Below, piece by piece: positions 55,639 to 63,872 of a DNA stretch of 64,000 nt (position 1 is the first letter of the stretch; the number at the start of each line of letters is the position of its first letter). A program made the translations under genes and the position numbers. The stretch is from Psychroflexus gondwanensis ACAM 44 (GTDB lineage: Bacteria > Bacteroidota > Bacteroidia > Flavobacteriales > Flavobacteriaceae): assembly GCF_000355905.1 (NCBI RefSeq), contig NZ_APLF01000002.1:119054-183053 (forward strand), given 5' to 3'. The notes beneath the pieces are model-generated. The model was not told where the DNA came from, searched no databases, and saw only the letters and a list, made by a program, of their open reading frames with translations.

Positions 55639-57177
55639 ATGCTGGTCAAAGTCTTTGGAAGTTCGGTTTTTGGAGTAGATGCTGAAATAATTACCGTTGA
55701 GATTAATATGGAAAAGGGGATAGGCTATCATCTCGTTGGCCTTCCGGACAACGCCATACGTGAAAGTAGTTTTAGAATCCAGGCGGCTCTCAAAAATACA
55801 GGCTTTAAGTTTCCTGGGAAGAAAATCATTGTTAATATGGCGCCAGCAGACATGCGAAAAGAAGGGTCTGCTTATGATCTAACTTTGGCTTTAGGAATTC
55901 TTTCTGCTTCCAATCAAATTAAATCTGAGGAGATTGGCAATTATATTATTATGGGAGAATTGTCTCTAGATGGGAGTTTACAGCCCATTAGAGGAGCTTT
56001 GCCTATTGCTATAAAAGCAAAACAAGAAGGCTTTAAGGGTTTTATTCTACCAAAACAGAATGCCAAAGAAGCTGCCATTGTAGATGATCTGAAGGTATAT
56101 GGCGTCGAAAGCATAAGTGAAGTCATTAATTTCTTTGACAAAGACGAAGCCTTAGAGCCAACAAAAATAAATACCAGAGAAATCTTTTATAATAACCTAG
56201 CTCATCCAGAATATGATTTTGCAGATGTTAAGGGGCAAGAATCCATAAAGCGGTGTATGGAAATTGCGGCAGCTGGAGGGCACAATATTATTATGGTAGG
56301 CCCGCCAGGATCTGGTAAAACCATGCTGGCAAAACGCTTACCTAGCATTCTTCCACCAATGAGTTTACAAGAAGCTCTTGAAACAACCAAAATACATTCA
56401 GTGGTAGGTCGTGTAAAAGAAAATGTAGGCCTTATGGCAGAACGGCCTTTTAGAAGTCCACACCATACGATATCCGACGTAGCTTTAGTTGGTGGAGGAG
56501 CTTACCCTCAACCTGGTGAAATTTCTTTAGCACATAATGGCATTTTATTTTTGGATGAGCTTCCTGAGTTCAAAAGAACAGTTTTGGAAGTGATGCGGCA
56601 ACCTCTAGAAGATCGCGAAGTCACCATTTCTAGAGCAAAATTCACTGTCACCTATCCCTCTAGTTTTATGCTTGTCGCGAGTATGAATCCTAGTCCAAGC
56701 GGTTATTTCAACGATCCAGATGCTCCGGTGACTTCTTCGCCAGCAGAAATGCAACGCTATCTCGGGAAAATTAGCGGTCCACTTTTAGACAGAATCGATA
56801 TTCATATAGAAGTGACTCCGGTGCCTTTTGATAAGCTTAGCGATGAACGCAGAGGGGAAAGCAGCGTTGATATTCGTGATCGAGTGACAAAAGCCAGAGA
56901 GTTTCAAACGGAACGTTTTAAGGATTTTGAATTGGTGCATTATAATGCTCAAATGAATGTGAAACACATTAAAACCTTTTGTAAACTTGAAGAGTCTTCT
57001 AAAGCACTTTTAAAAGCGGCGATGGAAAAACTTAACCTTTCTGCTCGGGCTTACGACAGGATTTTGAAGGTAGCGAGAACCATAGCCGATCTAGAAGGCT
57101 CAACGGATGTCACAGGAACACATATTTCTGAGGCGATACAGTATAGGAGCTTAGATCGTGACGGGTGGTTGGGCTAA
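55639..57177 (+). CDS. comM: YifB/ComM family Mg-chelatase-like AAA+ ATPase
   Basis: The 512-residue protein has an N-terminal Lon-protease-like/ComM domain (AEIITVEINMEKGIGYHLVGL, then VNMAPADMRKEGSAYDLTLAL) and a central Mg-chelatase AAA+ domain with Walker A VGPPGSGKTMLAKRLPSI near 220, Walker B ILFLDELPEF near 300, sensor region SFMLVASMNPSPSGYF, and the C-terminal helical domain (LSARAYDRILKVARTIADLE). In naturally competent bacteria ComM is a branch-migration helicase for incoming DNA. It is the last intact core gene before the mobile island, alone after a terminator. Confidence 0.95.
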   Translation: MLVKVFGSSVFGVDAEIITVEINMEKGIGYHLVGLPDNAIRESSFRIQAALKNTGFKFPGKKIIVNMAPADMRKEGSAYDLTLALGILSASNQIKSEEIGNYIIMGELSLDGSLQPIRGALPIAIKAKQEGFKGFILPKQNAKEAAIVDDLKVYGVESISEVINFFDKDEALEPTKINTREIFYNNLAHPEYDFADVKGQESIKRCMEIAAAGGHNIIMVGPPGSGKTMLAKRLPSILPPMSLQEALETTKIHSVVGRVKENVGLMAERPFRSPHHTISDVALVGGGAYPQPGEISLAHNGILFLDELPEFKRTVLEVMRQPLEDREVTISRAKFTVTYPSSFMLVASMNPSPSGYFNDPDAPVTSSPAEMQRYLGKISGPLLDRIDIHIEVTPVPFDKLSDERRGESSVDIRDRVTKAREFQTERFKDFELVHYNAQMNVKHIKTFCKLEESSKALLKAAMEKLNLSARAYDRILKVARTIADLEGSTDVTGTHISEAIQYRSLDRDGWLG

Positions 57178-57239
57178 ACTCTCGCTGCAATACGAATTTC
57201 GATATTTTTGTTATGTGATGTTGTAAATAGATTTTATTA

Positions 57240-58008
57240 ATTGCTCAAAACTTTCAATTTACCACCAAAACCTGCATTAAGTATAGGTTTTTTTAGCACC
57301 TTTTTTACAATTTGTCAAGTCAGATAAGTCAGTTCCGAAAATAATTTGCTCAGGAGTTTTATTAGTATTATCCAAAATGACTGTTCCAAACAATTCAATA
57401 TCCTCTGCTATTTGGTCATTTCTCACTAAATCTTGGGTCATTGATTCGTTTTTCGTGAAGAAAAATTTCAGTCATTGTATTTAATAAAACAAACGAATAC
57501 AATTATCTTCTGTCCCAAACTGTTCATCATTTAGTAGATGAGAAGCAACATGTCTATTAAAGTTCGCCCATCAATTCTCGTTTGGAGTTAGTTTGTAAAA
57601 ATGTTCATCCATTATTTTATTTCAAGCTTAAACGTAGATAATATGAAAAAGAATATTATGTGGGCAAGGTTGTCGTTGAGCAGCCCTTTTAAAGAATTTT
57701 CTAACGTCTTCAAATTCTGGTATTGTATCTGGATAAGTATACCCCATCCATCGGATTATTATGCCCTCTATAATTGGCAAAAGGGTTAAATAGCAACTAA
57801 TAAAGTTCGTTCGATAGTAAGACAAAATAGCAGCATCAACCAATTTTTAAAAAAATTTCTAGTGTTCAAATTATTCTAGATGTCCTTTCTTTTGAAGTGC
57901 TCTTAGTCTTGGATGAAGAGTCACTTTCCCTATAATCTTAATTATTTCGGGCTCTGATGCTGGTAAATTATCAGATAAATCCTTTAAAGTATGGAATTCT
58001 CCATTGGT
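57240..58008 (-). pseudogene. Decayed gene of unknown function
   Basis: On the minus strand, protein-like stretches from 58008 downwards include KDLSDNLPASEPEIIKII and VTLHPRLRALQKKGH, then PDTIPEFEDVRKFFKRAAQR, KMDEHFYKLTPNEN, LNDEQFGTEDNCIRLF and DQIAEDIELFGTVILDN. They are separated by in-frame stops and frameshifts. The order and even spacing suggest one former gene of at least 230 codons. I do not recognise the family. Its upstream end abuts an IS91-like right end at 58009, so the insertion may have cut it. Confidence 0.65.
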
Positions 58009-58311
58009 TAAAAAACGGTTCTAAAAGAGAATTAGCAGAGTAATGCCCAAACTGAAGGGAAAAGGGTAATATCAAGTGAAACTTGCATAAAAAGAAACAA
58101 ACGAACCCAAAAAACAGTTGCTTCAAGTGACCATCAAAGAAAAACAGTGGCTAATTTGATGTAAAACCGACCTTATCCTTTTTTAAGGTCTATGCCTAAT
58201 CGTCGATTTCCCCTTTACTAGCAATCCTGGATCAGTCAACAAATCATATAGTGGACTCCGCTAAGCCAGTTGAAGTGTTGGCCTATCGGCACTCCATTTG
58301 CTTAGTTATTG
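58009..58311 (+). mobile_element. Solo right end of an IS91-like element, copy 1 (most decayed)
   Basis: From AAAAAACGGTTCTAAAAG to GCTTAGTTATTG this follows the right end of the element at 62985-63261, with many substitutions and indels. Recognisable blocks: TAATGCCCAAACTGAAGG, AGTCAACAAATCATATAG and TGTTGGCCTATCGGCAC. It contains the 25-bp insert (GGACTCCGCTAAGCCAGTTG region) that copy 3 lacks. No coding part remains. Confidence 0.75.
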
Positions 58312-58360
58312 GCAGTAATTATATTTTATTCAATATTTTTTTATTCCAATTAAATTCGAA

Positions 58361-58388
58361 ACAATAAATATTATTGTATATTTACAAT
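58361..58388. promoter_or_regulatory. Overlapping palindromes upstream of the antitoxin gene
   Basis: ACAATAAATATTATTGT (58361-58377) and ATTGTATATTTACAAT (58373-58388) are two overlapping inverted repeats with 6-bp arms, 23 bp before the antitoxin start. Toxin-antitoxin operons of this type are autorepressed through such sites. Confidence 0.6.
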
Positions 58389-58411
58389 GATATAAATGTA
58401 AAAATACAATC

Positions 58412-58915
58412 ATGAATGTAAAGGTAAAATCAGAAGATTCAAATAAAAAGAAAGGTGTAGTAAAAGCTAAAGTTGCTAGAAAAGAAAGGAATCCAATTAA
58501 TCCTACTAAATTCTCACCCTCTTGGGTTGCTGAGCATTCTAAAGATGCTCCAGGATTTAAAATGGAATTAATAGGTCGTATCAGAGAAGGTGTTAAAAAG
58601 ACAGATTGGAAGCAGTTAATACATTACATAGATTCTACAGAAAAAGAGTTTGAACATATACTTCCAGCATCTATTAGTAGTATGCAAAAGAAAACTGTTT
58701 ATGGAAAGGAAACTTCAGAACGAATTTACGAGTTGGCGAGATTATTCGGATTAGGTTATGAAGTCTTTGATTCTAAAGAAGACTTTAAGAAATGGTTAAT
58801 GACTCCATCAAGGACTCTTGGTAATAAAATTCCATTTGAACTACTTGATAGTAGTTTTGGTTTTGAAATAGTTGAAAGCGAAATTACCAGAATTCAGTAT
58901 AACGTGTATAGCTAA
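58412..58915 (+). CDS. Xre/MbcA/ParS-type antitoxin (DUF2384)
   Basis: Antitoxin of 167 residues paired with the RES toxin. The basic N-terminus (residues 1-30, rich in Lys) is followed by a helical DNA-binding part and the C-terminal toxin-binding domain: KETSERIYELARLFGLGYEVF near 105 and FKKWLMTPSRTLGNKIPFELLDSSFGFEIVESEI to the end, the hallmark PxxxL..(T/S)..G..V layout of the MbcA/ParS/Xre domain. The stop overlaps the toxin start (TAATG), giving translational coupling. Base composition is lower in GC than the upstream core genes, consistent with transfer. Confidence 0.9.
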   Translation: MNVKVKSEDSNKKKGVVKAKVARKERNPINPTKFSPSWVAEHSKDAPGFKMELIGRIREGVKKTDWKQLIHYIDSTEKEFEHILPASISSMQKKTVYGKETSERIYELARLFGLGYEVFDSKEDFKKWLMTPSRTLGNKIPFELLDSSFGFEIVESEITRIQYNVYS

Positions 58916-59385
58916 TGATTGTATATAGAGTAGCTAATGTTAAATATAAAGATTTAACACTATCGGGAATAGGGGCTGAAAAGGTTGGTGGTAGATGGAA
59001 CGAAGTTGGAACACGAGCTGTTTATTGTTCAGAAAATATTTCATTAGCATTGTTAGAGTATTATGTTCACTCTGAAAACATTGCATATTTGCCTAAAGAA
59101 ATATTAATTGCGAAAATTCAATTTCCAGATGATTTCGTAGTAAAGGAATTAAAAGAGCTTCCAGAAAGATGGAATCAGCACCCATATTCTTCTAAAACAA
59201 CAGAGATTTTTACAGATTTAGCAAAAGATCGAAATGTTTTTGCATTACGTGTACCATCTACTATTATTGGATTAGAATCAAATATTATCTTAAATCCTTT
59301 GTATATAGAATTCGGGAAAGTAGAAATTATTGAGTTCATTAAATTACCTATTGATGAAAGACTTAAAAAGGATAAACGAGAATAA
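58915..59385 (+). CDS. RES domain toxin (NAD+-consuming)
   Basis: Toxin of 156 residues. RES-family proteins such as MbcT and the Photorhabdus/Xre-RES toxins degrade or phosphorolyse NAD+. Visible conserved residues: Tyr/Arg in MIVYRVANVKY, the GIGAEKVGGRWNEVGTRAVY block with Arg near 28, the Ser-Glu in YCSENISLALLEYYVH with Glu near 50, and the late VPSTIIGLESNIILNPLY. The frame is intact. Together with the upstream gene it forms a complete module in a region otherwise full of debris, as expected for a self-maintaining system. Confidence 0.92.
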   Translation: MIVYRVANVKYKDLTLSGIGAEKVGGRWNEVGTRAVYCSENISLALLEYYVHSENIAYLPKEILIAKIQFPDDFVVKELKELPERWNQHPYSSKTTEIFTDLAKDRNVFALRVPSTIIGLESNIILNPLYIEFGKVEIIEFIKLPIDERLKKDKRE

Positions 59386-59461
59386 ATTAATTAAATGCTA
59401 TTATTCAGGATGGGTCATAGTTCTGAGTAACGTTTTGTTCACGCCTTGTTTTTACTGGTAT

Positions 59462-59647
59462 TTAGGCAGGCTTAATGTCACTCATTCTTGCATCTAAATT
59501 AGCAATTTGTTTTTGAAGTTCTATGACCTTTCTATTCCTTTTTTGGTCAAGATATTCATAAACAGTAGGAGGATTGTAGTGTTGATTTTTGTAGAGCATA
59601 TTCCAAAGTATGGTAGCTAATTTTCTTGCAGTAGCAGAAACAGCGAC
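59462..59647 (-). pseudogene. C-terminal scrap of an IS110 family transposase
   Basis: About 60 codons, VSATARKLATILWNMLYKNQ, then YNPPTVYEYLDQKRNRKVI and a coiled end QKQIANLDARMSDIKPA, match the C-terminal tail of IS110/IS1111-type DEDD transposases. Upstream of it the frame passes into the antisense of an IS91-like right end, so the longer open frame reaching 59860 is a chimera, not a gene. Confidence 0.8.
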
Positions 59648-60017
59648 AGTCGTGGTCCACCAAAGGATTACAAACAAATTATAAAGGATAAAATACTGGA
59701 ATACAAACATTAAAAAAAACGGTTCTAAAAAGAGCCTTGACTTACTAATGCCCAAACTGAAGGAAACTGATAAAAAACAGCAGATTCTCACACAAAAAAA
59801 GAGTGATTTCCCTAAAAAGCACCTTAATTTAGATAAGCAACTGAATAAAAAGAGATGCAAAGCACTCTAAAAACAACCTTCTCCTCTTGTAAGGTTCTTG
59901 CCTACTCATCGAATTCCCCCTTACCAGCAATCCCGGATCAGTCAACAAATCATATAGCGGACTCCACTGAGCCTGTCGAAGTGTTGGCCTATCGGCACGC
60001 CATATGCTTAGTTATTG
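59648..60017 (+). mobile_element. Solo right end of an IS91-like element, copy 2
   Basis: Starting at AGTCGTGGTCCACCAAAGG (the last codons of the transposase: SRGPPKDYKQIIKDK) it matches 62919-63261 almost base for base, through TTCTAAAAAGAGCCTTGACT and CTTACCAGCAATCCCGGATC to the terminal GCTTAGTTATTG. The rest of the element is missing, replaced on the left by an IS110 scrap. It keeps about 25 bp (GGACTCCACTGAGCCTGTCG region, 59959-59983) absent from copy 3. Confidence 0.88.
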
Positions 60018-60739
60018 TACAACGTTTTATCCAGCGTAACTTTTATTTTTTGAAATTCATTCTAATTCTCTATTCATTTGGGCTTTTTTGAGTAACTCAA
60101 ACTTGTCATCATAAAAATTTTCGAAATCATATTTAATATTATTTCTGTTATCAGTTAATATTTTAAAAGCAAGACCTTTCATAGTTTCGTCTCTATAATT
60201 TAATGGAAAACGTTTGTTAAGTCCTATTTTCTTGACTATTTGATTTAATCCTATTATACTAAATATGATTAGTAGTAATGGAATTGTAAAAGTTCCAGGA
60301 TGCATAATAGCAAATGCGAATAAATCACGTGTATTAATCATAAAATCAACTAAGAGAAAGAGCATAATAAAAAACATCACAAAAAAAATTAATGACTTAA
60401 TTTTATTACCTGTTAAATCTGCAATAATTAATTTTGATGATTCTTGAAATCTTTTCCATTTTTTGTGCCGACCTCTCTTTGGAAAGTAGTGGTCAATTTT
60501 TTTATCCAATATTAATTTATAATCAAAAAAAATTTCTAAATCATCTATTAACGAAAGATAGGCGAAGTCGTTTCTTAGTATAACATCTTCTTTGACTAAT
60601 TTAAAAAAAGCCGATTTAGATACGTCATTACTAAGATTATGCTTTTTTAAAAAACTGTCAAATGAATTCGGAAAATCTCTCACGTAAATATATTAATTTG
60701 GATAAATGATTTTTTTCGATTTCAAAATGTTGTACAACG
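60015..60739. other. Putative single-gene cassette with identical TTGTACAACG borders
   Basis: TTGTACAACG occurs at 60015-60024 and again at 60730-60739, flanking one minus-strand gene. The right border continues into an imperfect palindrome. The layout (one gene, short border repeat, palindromic recombination-like site) resembles an integron or integron-like cassette, but the borders do not fit the canonical RYYYAAC/GTTRRRY boxes cleanly. Confidence 0.5.
60057..60683 (-). CDS. Hypothetical membrane protein
   Basis: The 208-residue protein is not recognised. It has a charged N-terminal cytosolic part (residues 1-90, basic around PKRGRHKKWKRFQES), two hydrophobic segments near 95-118 (IKSLIFFVMFFIMLFLLVDF) and 125-148 (FAIMHPGTFTIPLLLIIFSI), and a charged C-terminal tail. 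Low GC and isolation between cassette-like borders and IS debris suggest an acquired gene. No catalytic motif was seen. Confidence 0.7.
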   Translation of the reverse strand: MRDFPNSFDSFLKKHNLSNDVSKSAFFKLVKEDVILRNDFAYLSLIDDLEIFFDYKLILDKKIDHYFPKRGRHKKWKRFQESSKLIIADLTGNKIKSLIFFVMFFIMLFLLVDFMINTRDLFAFAIMHPGTFTIPLLLIIFSIIGLNQIVKKIGLNKRFPLNYRDETMKGLAFKILTDNRNNIKYDFENFYDDKFELLKKAQMNRELE

Positions 60740-60797
60740 GTTTAGCTATGAGCAGTAGCGACCCAAAGGGCGCTATTGCTTATAGGTTTTGTTGAAC
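60729..60797. repeat. Imperfect palindrome, attC-like, copy 1
   Basis: CTATGAGCAGTAGCG (60746-60760) pairs with CGCTATTGCTTATAG (60771-60785), 13 of 15 Watson-Crick plus two G-T type pairs, with a 10-base loop. The outer GTTGTACAAC (60729-60738) is itself a perfect palindrome, and GTTTTGTTGAAC closes the right side. A related repeat occurs at the end of the window. Confidence 0.7.
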
Positions 60798-60875
60798 TAA
60801 TCCTCGTACCTCGGAAGCTTTTTAGTTAGTTATAAAAATACATTAACTTACTTAGTTCACAAAAACTATAAGAAG

Positions 60876-61785
60876 ATGTATTTAAAAAAAAGTCAAAACG
60901 ATTTTAGAAACGGCCTTAGACCAAGTTCCCGACTTTAAAGAACTTGCCCTTACTTTAGAAAAAAGCTTTGCCATCAATGGTAAAGCAAAAAGCACCTTAA
61001 ACAATTACTTGCGCTGCCTTGCTCACTTGGCTATTTACTATAAATCCAGCCCAGTCCACCTTAGTGAAGAAGAGATCAACGACTACTTATTCCACTGCCA
61101 GAACCTACACAACACGCCTTCCGAAAGCTTTTTTAAACACACCGTCTATGGTCTTCGATCTGCTTACAAGGTGATGGGAATGGATAAAAAGCGCATCCAG
61201 CTTCCACAAATAAAAAGGCAGAATGATCTTCCCATTGTGCTCAACAAAAAGGAAATTCGCGAGTTATTAAAAGCTCCTAAATACCTAAAACATCAATTGA
61301 TGTTAGCTATGCTTTACGGCTGCGGATTGCGCAGTTATGAGCTTTGTAATTTGTTGCAGGCTGATATTGACTTCGAGCGTAAAACGGTATTTGTAAAAAA
61401 ACAGAAAGGAAAAATAGACCGCTACGTTCCTTTGAGTGCTCATTTAATTAGAGGCTTACAAAAATATTTTAAAACAGAAAATCCTGTAAAACATGTTTTT
61501 AATAGTCAGAAGACCACAGATGGTCTGCCAGGACCGCTCACCACAAGAGCTCTCCAATGGGTTATTAAAGAATGTCGTCCTAAGGTAAACACACAAAAGA
61601 AGTTTACCGCCCACACACTTAGACATTCCTACGCCACCCATTTACTAGAAGATGGGCTTAATATTATGTGTTTAAAAGAGCTTTTAGGGCACGCTCATAT
61701 AGAAACCACCATTGTGTATTTGCAAGTGTCCAATTCTGGAAGTTCAGTGAAATTCAGTCCCCTGGATACCTTGTTTGCAAGCTAA
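60876..61785 (+). pseudogene. Tyrosine recombinase of the IS91-like element, frameshifted near the start
   Basis: Site-specific recombinase of about 302 residues if a single A is removed from the A8 run at 60884-60891; as written the ATG at 60876 meets a stop after 20 codons. The corrected start reads MYLKKVKTILETALDQVPDF. The SAM-like N-terminal domain and the catalytic domain follow, with the first Arg in MLYGCGLRSYELCNL, HTLRHSYATHLLEDG (HxxR), LLGHAHIETTIVYL with the Tyr nucleophile. Recombinases upstream of the transposase are known in some IS91-family elements. A shortened product from the ATG at 61009 would keep the catalytic domain. Confidence 0.85.
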
Positions 61786-62981
61786 TGCAACCCAAACATA
61801 GAGTAGCAGATGTATTGAATCTAGAGGTAGATCATCTACAAGAAATAGCCCATACCAGTTGGAATCAGCGCGCTTTGCATGCGATAAGAAAATGCCGCAC
61901 TAAAGCTCTTGGTGGACATTTAGATTGGTGTATGAATTGCAAGAAACTCCATTTGCAATTCAATTCCTGTCGCAATAGGCATTGTCCTACTTGCCAAGGA
62001 CATAAGCAGCATCAATGGGTTGCTGCAAGAACGCAAGAACTCCTTCCTGTGCCTTATTTTCATGTTGTTTTTACACTCCCAGACCATCTCAATTCTGTGG
62101 CAATACCTTATCCCAAAGTGCTATATAAAATCTTATTTGATAGCGCCTGGGAAACCCTCTCTGCCTTTGGACACAATCCCAAACATCTAGGTGCAAAACT
62201 GGGGATGATTGCCGTGCTACACACTTGGGGTCAGAATTTGCAATTACACCCGCATTTGCACTGTATTGTTCCAGGGGGAGGTGTTTGTGAGGCAGGATTC
62301 TGGAAAAAAGGAACAGCAAAAGATGATTTTCTATTTTCAGTAGAGGCGATGAGTGATAAATTTAGAGGTCGTTTTGTGTCCAAATTACGAAAGGCACTTC
62401 CCCAATTACCACAATCTTTATATGATAAGTTGTTTAAAAAAGAGTGGGTGGTGTATGCCAAAACTCCTTTTGGAAAACCAGAACATGTGATTGAATATTT
62501 AGGTAGGTACATTCACCCCGTTACAAATTATCACCTGAAGGCAATTTAAATTTGTAACGGGGCAAATAAAATAGCGATAAGTAATCACCGTATTTTGTCG
62601 ATTGATAAAGAAAAAAGGAGGATTACATTTAGTTTAAAAGACTATAGAAAAGGTGGGCAAAAAACCACACTAACACTCTCCACTAGGGAGTTTATACGGC
62701 GTTTTCAGCTCCATATTCTTCCCAAAGGCTTTACTCGAATAAGGCATTATGGGTTTTTGAGCAGCAGTTGGAAAAAAGAGAAGTTACCGTTATTACAATT
62801 GCAATTAAGAGATAAAAACTTGGCTCACATAATAACCTTTGCCGTTCAAGAGAAGTCTCTCCATCGCTGTTGTCCGAGTTGTAAAAAAGAGACATTGATC
62901 ACACTTTTTACCTTTGATAGTCGTGGTCCTCCAAAGGATTACAAACAAATTATAAAGGATAAACTGGAATACAAACATTAA
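61785..62981 (+). pseudogene. IS91 family (HUH, Y2-type) transposase with in-frame stop-bearing insert
   Basis: Starts at the ATG overlapping the recombinase stop (TAATG at 61783-61787). The N-terminal zinc-binding domain shows CMNCKKLHLQFNSCRNRHCP and CQGHKQHQWVAAR; the HUH motif is in LQLHPHLHCIVPGGG near residue 155; the tyrosine helix is at HVIEYLGRYIH. There the frame is broken by a 51-bp palindromic insert (62517-62567) whose TAA (62547-62549) ends the product; the original frame resumes exactly (KIAISNHRILSIDKEKRRITF) and runs to 62981. Only the N-terminal 254 residues can be made as one chain. Confidence 0.88.
62516..62567. repeat. 51-bp palindromic insert in the transposase gene
   Basis: CCCCGTTACAAATT (62516-62529) and its perfect complement AATTTGTAACGGGG (62549-62562) flank a 19-base centre. 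The 51-bp insert (17 codons, 62517-62567) falls between the codons for IH and KIAIS of the conserved transposase. It brings an in-frame TAA. No clear target duplication was seen. Confidence 0.75.
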
Positions 62982-62984
62982 AAA

Positions 62985-63261
62985 AAACGGTTCTAAAAAG
63001 AGCCTTGACTTACTAATGCCCAAACTAAAGGAAACTGATAAAAAATAGCAGATTCTCACACAAAAAAAGAGTGATTTCCCTAAAAAGTACCTTAATTTAG
63101 ATAACCAACTGAATAAAAAGGGATGCAAAGCACTCTAAAAACAACCTTATCCTCTTGTAAGGTTCTTGCCTACTCATCGAATTCCCCCTTACCAGCAATC
63201 CCGGATCAGTCAACAAATCATATAGCTTTGGCCTATCGGCACGCCATATGCTTAGTTATTG
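62985..63261 (+). mobile_element. Right end of the full IS91-like element, copy 3
   Basis: Non-coding 3' part after the transposase, from TTCTAAAAAGAGCCTTGACT to GCTTAGTTATTG. It is nearly identical to copy 2 except that about 25 bp between ATATAGC and TTGGCCTATC are missing. No gene was seen in 62982-63278. Confidence 0.85.
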
Positions 63262-63278
63262 GCCACCGTTTTTTCCGT

Positions 63279-63872
63279 TCAGCTTACCCAACTTCCGAGG
63301 CTTTCTTTTTCAATCCATTTTCCGTTGACAAGTTCGTAAATTCTTTCTTCTCCGCCACCACATAATCCTCCGCAAACTGTTCCGATTTGCACATATGCTA
63401 AATCAAATGTTTCATTAAATATCGGTTTGCTTATCGAGCAAAATCCATTTTCGCAATTCGTATCAAGCCAATCCCAAAATCGAAATCCACCATTTTCCGA
63501 TTTTTGTTCAAATTCCTCAAACTGTTTTTGGGTTAAAATATTCTTGTTAGGAACTAAATCCGCTGTAATTTTAAATTTTTTGTATAGTCTTGATTGAGTC
63601 TTTAAATGAACAGTATCTGTTATATTTAAATTATCCTTTACATAGTCATTAAAATTCGAAACCATTGGATGCGAAACTGCTCTTGGTTTTTCTGTTATGC
63701 AACTCGACATTAAATATCCGTTGCTTTCTTCTTTTAAAATCTGTGTTATTAATTCAGTCGTTTTTTGAGCGTCCAATTCCTCCAACTTTTTCAAGTCAAA
63801 TTTATTGTCCGTTTTGCAACTGAAATTCAGAATCAGAATTATGAATGATATGTAGAATGTTGTTTTTTTCAA
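63279..63872 (-). CDS. Hypothetical lipoprotein, TTG start
   Basis: The best start is the TTG complementary to 63870-63872, giving 197 residues that open with a lipoprotein signal peptide (KKTTFYISFIILILNFSC, lipobox LNFSC). Frames reaching further upstream only translate the adjacent palindromic repeat. The mature part has FRFWDWLDTNCENGFCSISK, LAYVQIGTVCGGLCGGGEER and the ending IYELVNGKWIEKESLGSWVS. Four to five cysteines cluster near residues 145-180. The ending resembles small flavobacterial lipoproteins of unknown function. As a lone gene between an IS end and a palindrome it looks like a cassette gene. Confidence 0.75.
   Translation of the reverse strand: MKKTTFYISFIILILNFSCKTDNKFDLKKLEELDAQKTTELITQILKEESNGYLMSSCITEKPRAVSHPMVSNFNDYVKDNLNITDTVHLKTQSRLYKKFKITADLVPNKNILTQKQFEEFEQKSENGGFRFWDWLDTNCENGFCSISKPIFNETFDLAYVQIGTVCGGLCGGGEERIYELVNGKWIEKESLGSWVS

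Larger units (their letters stand above)
60798..63261 (+). mobile_element. IS91-like element with tyrosine recombinase and HUH transposase (defective)
   Basis: The element carries a tyrosine recombinase gene followed by an IS91-type transposase gene with overlapping stop and start. The right end is set at 63261 by comparison with two solo right ends that all stop at TTATTG. The left end is placed just after GAAC (60794-60797), one of the tetranucleotide targets known for IS91, and is less certain. Both genes are damaged, so it cannot move alone. Confidence 0.7.

Noticed and set aside
57601..57843. Two opposing small genes at 57.6-57.8 kb
   Set aside because: The minus-strand frame is one segment of a longer decayed gene and the plus-strand frame is its shadow.
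59462..59860. Open frame of 132 codons on the minus strand as a gene
   Set aside because: Only the last 60 codons resemble a protein (IS110 tail). The first part is the antisense of the IS91-like right end and is repeated at 62805-63128, so it is a chimera of two mobile-element scraps.
60884..60891. Programmed frameshift as the established mode of recombinase expression
   Set aside because: The A8 run alone is not enough; no stimulatory structure was identified and the downstream gene is also broken, so a mutation is at least as likely.
60798..63261. The recombinase as an integron integrase acting on the neighbouring palindromes
   Set aside because: It is tied to the IS91-like transposase by overlapping codons, as known for some IS91 elements, and I saw no integron-specific extra helix; its link to the palindromes is only positional.
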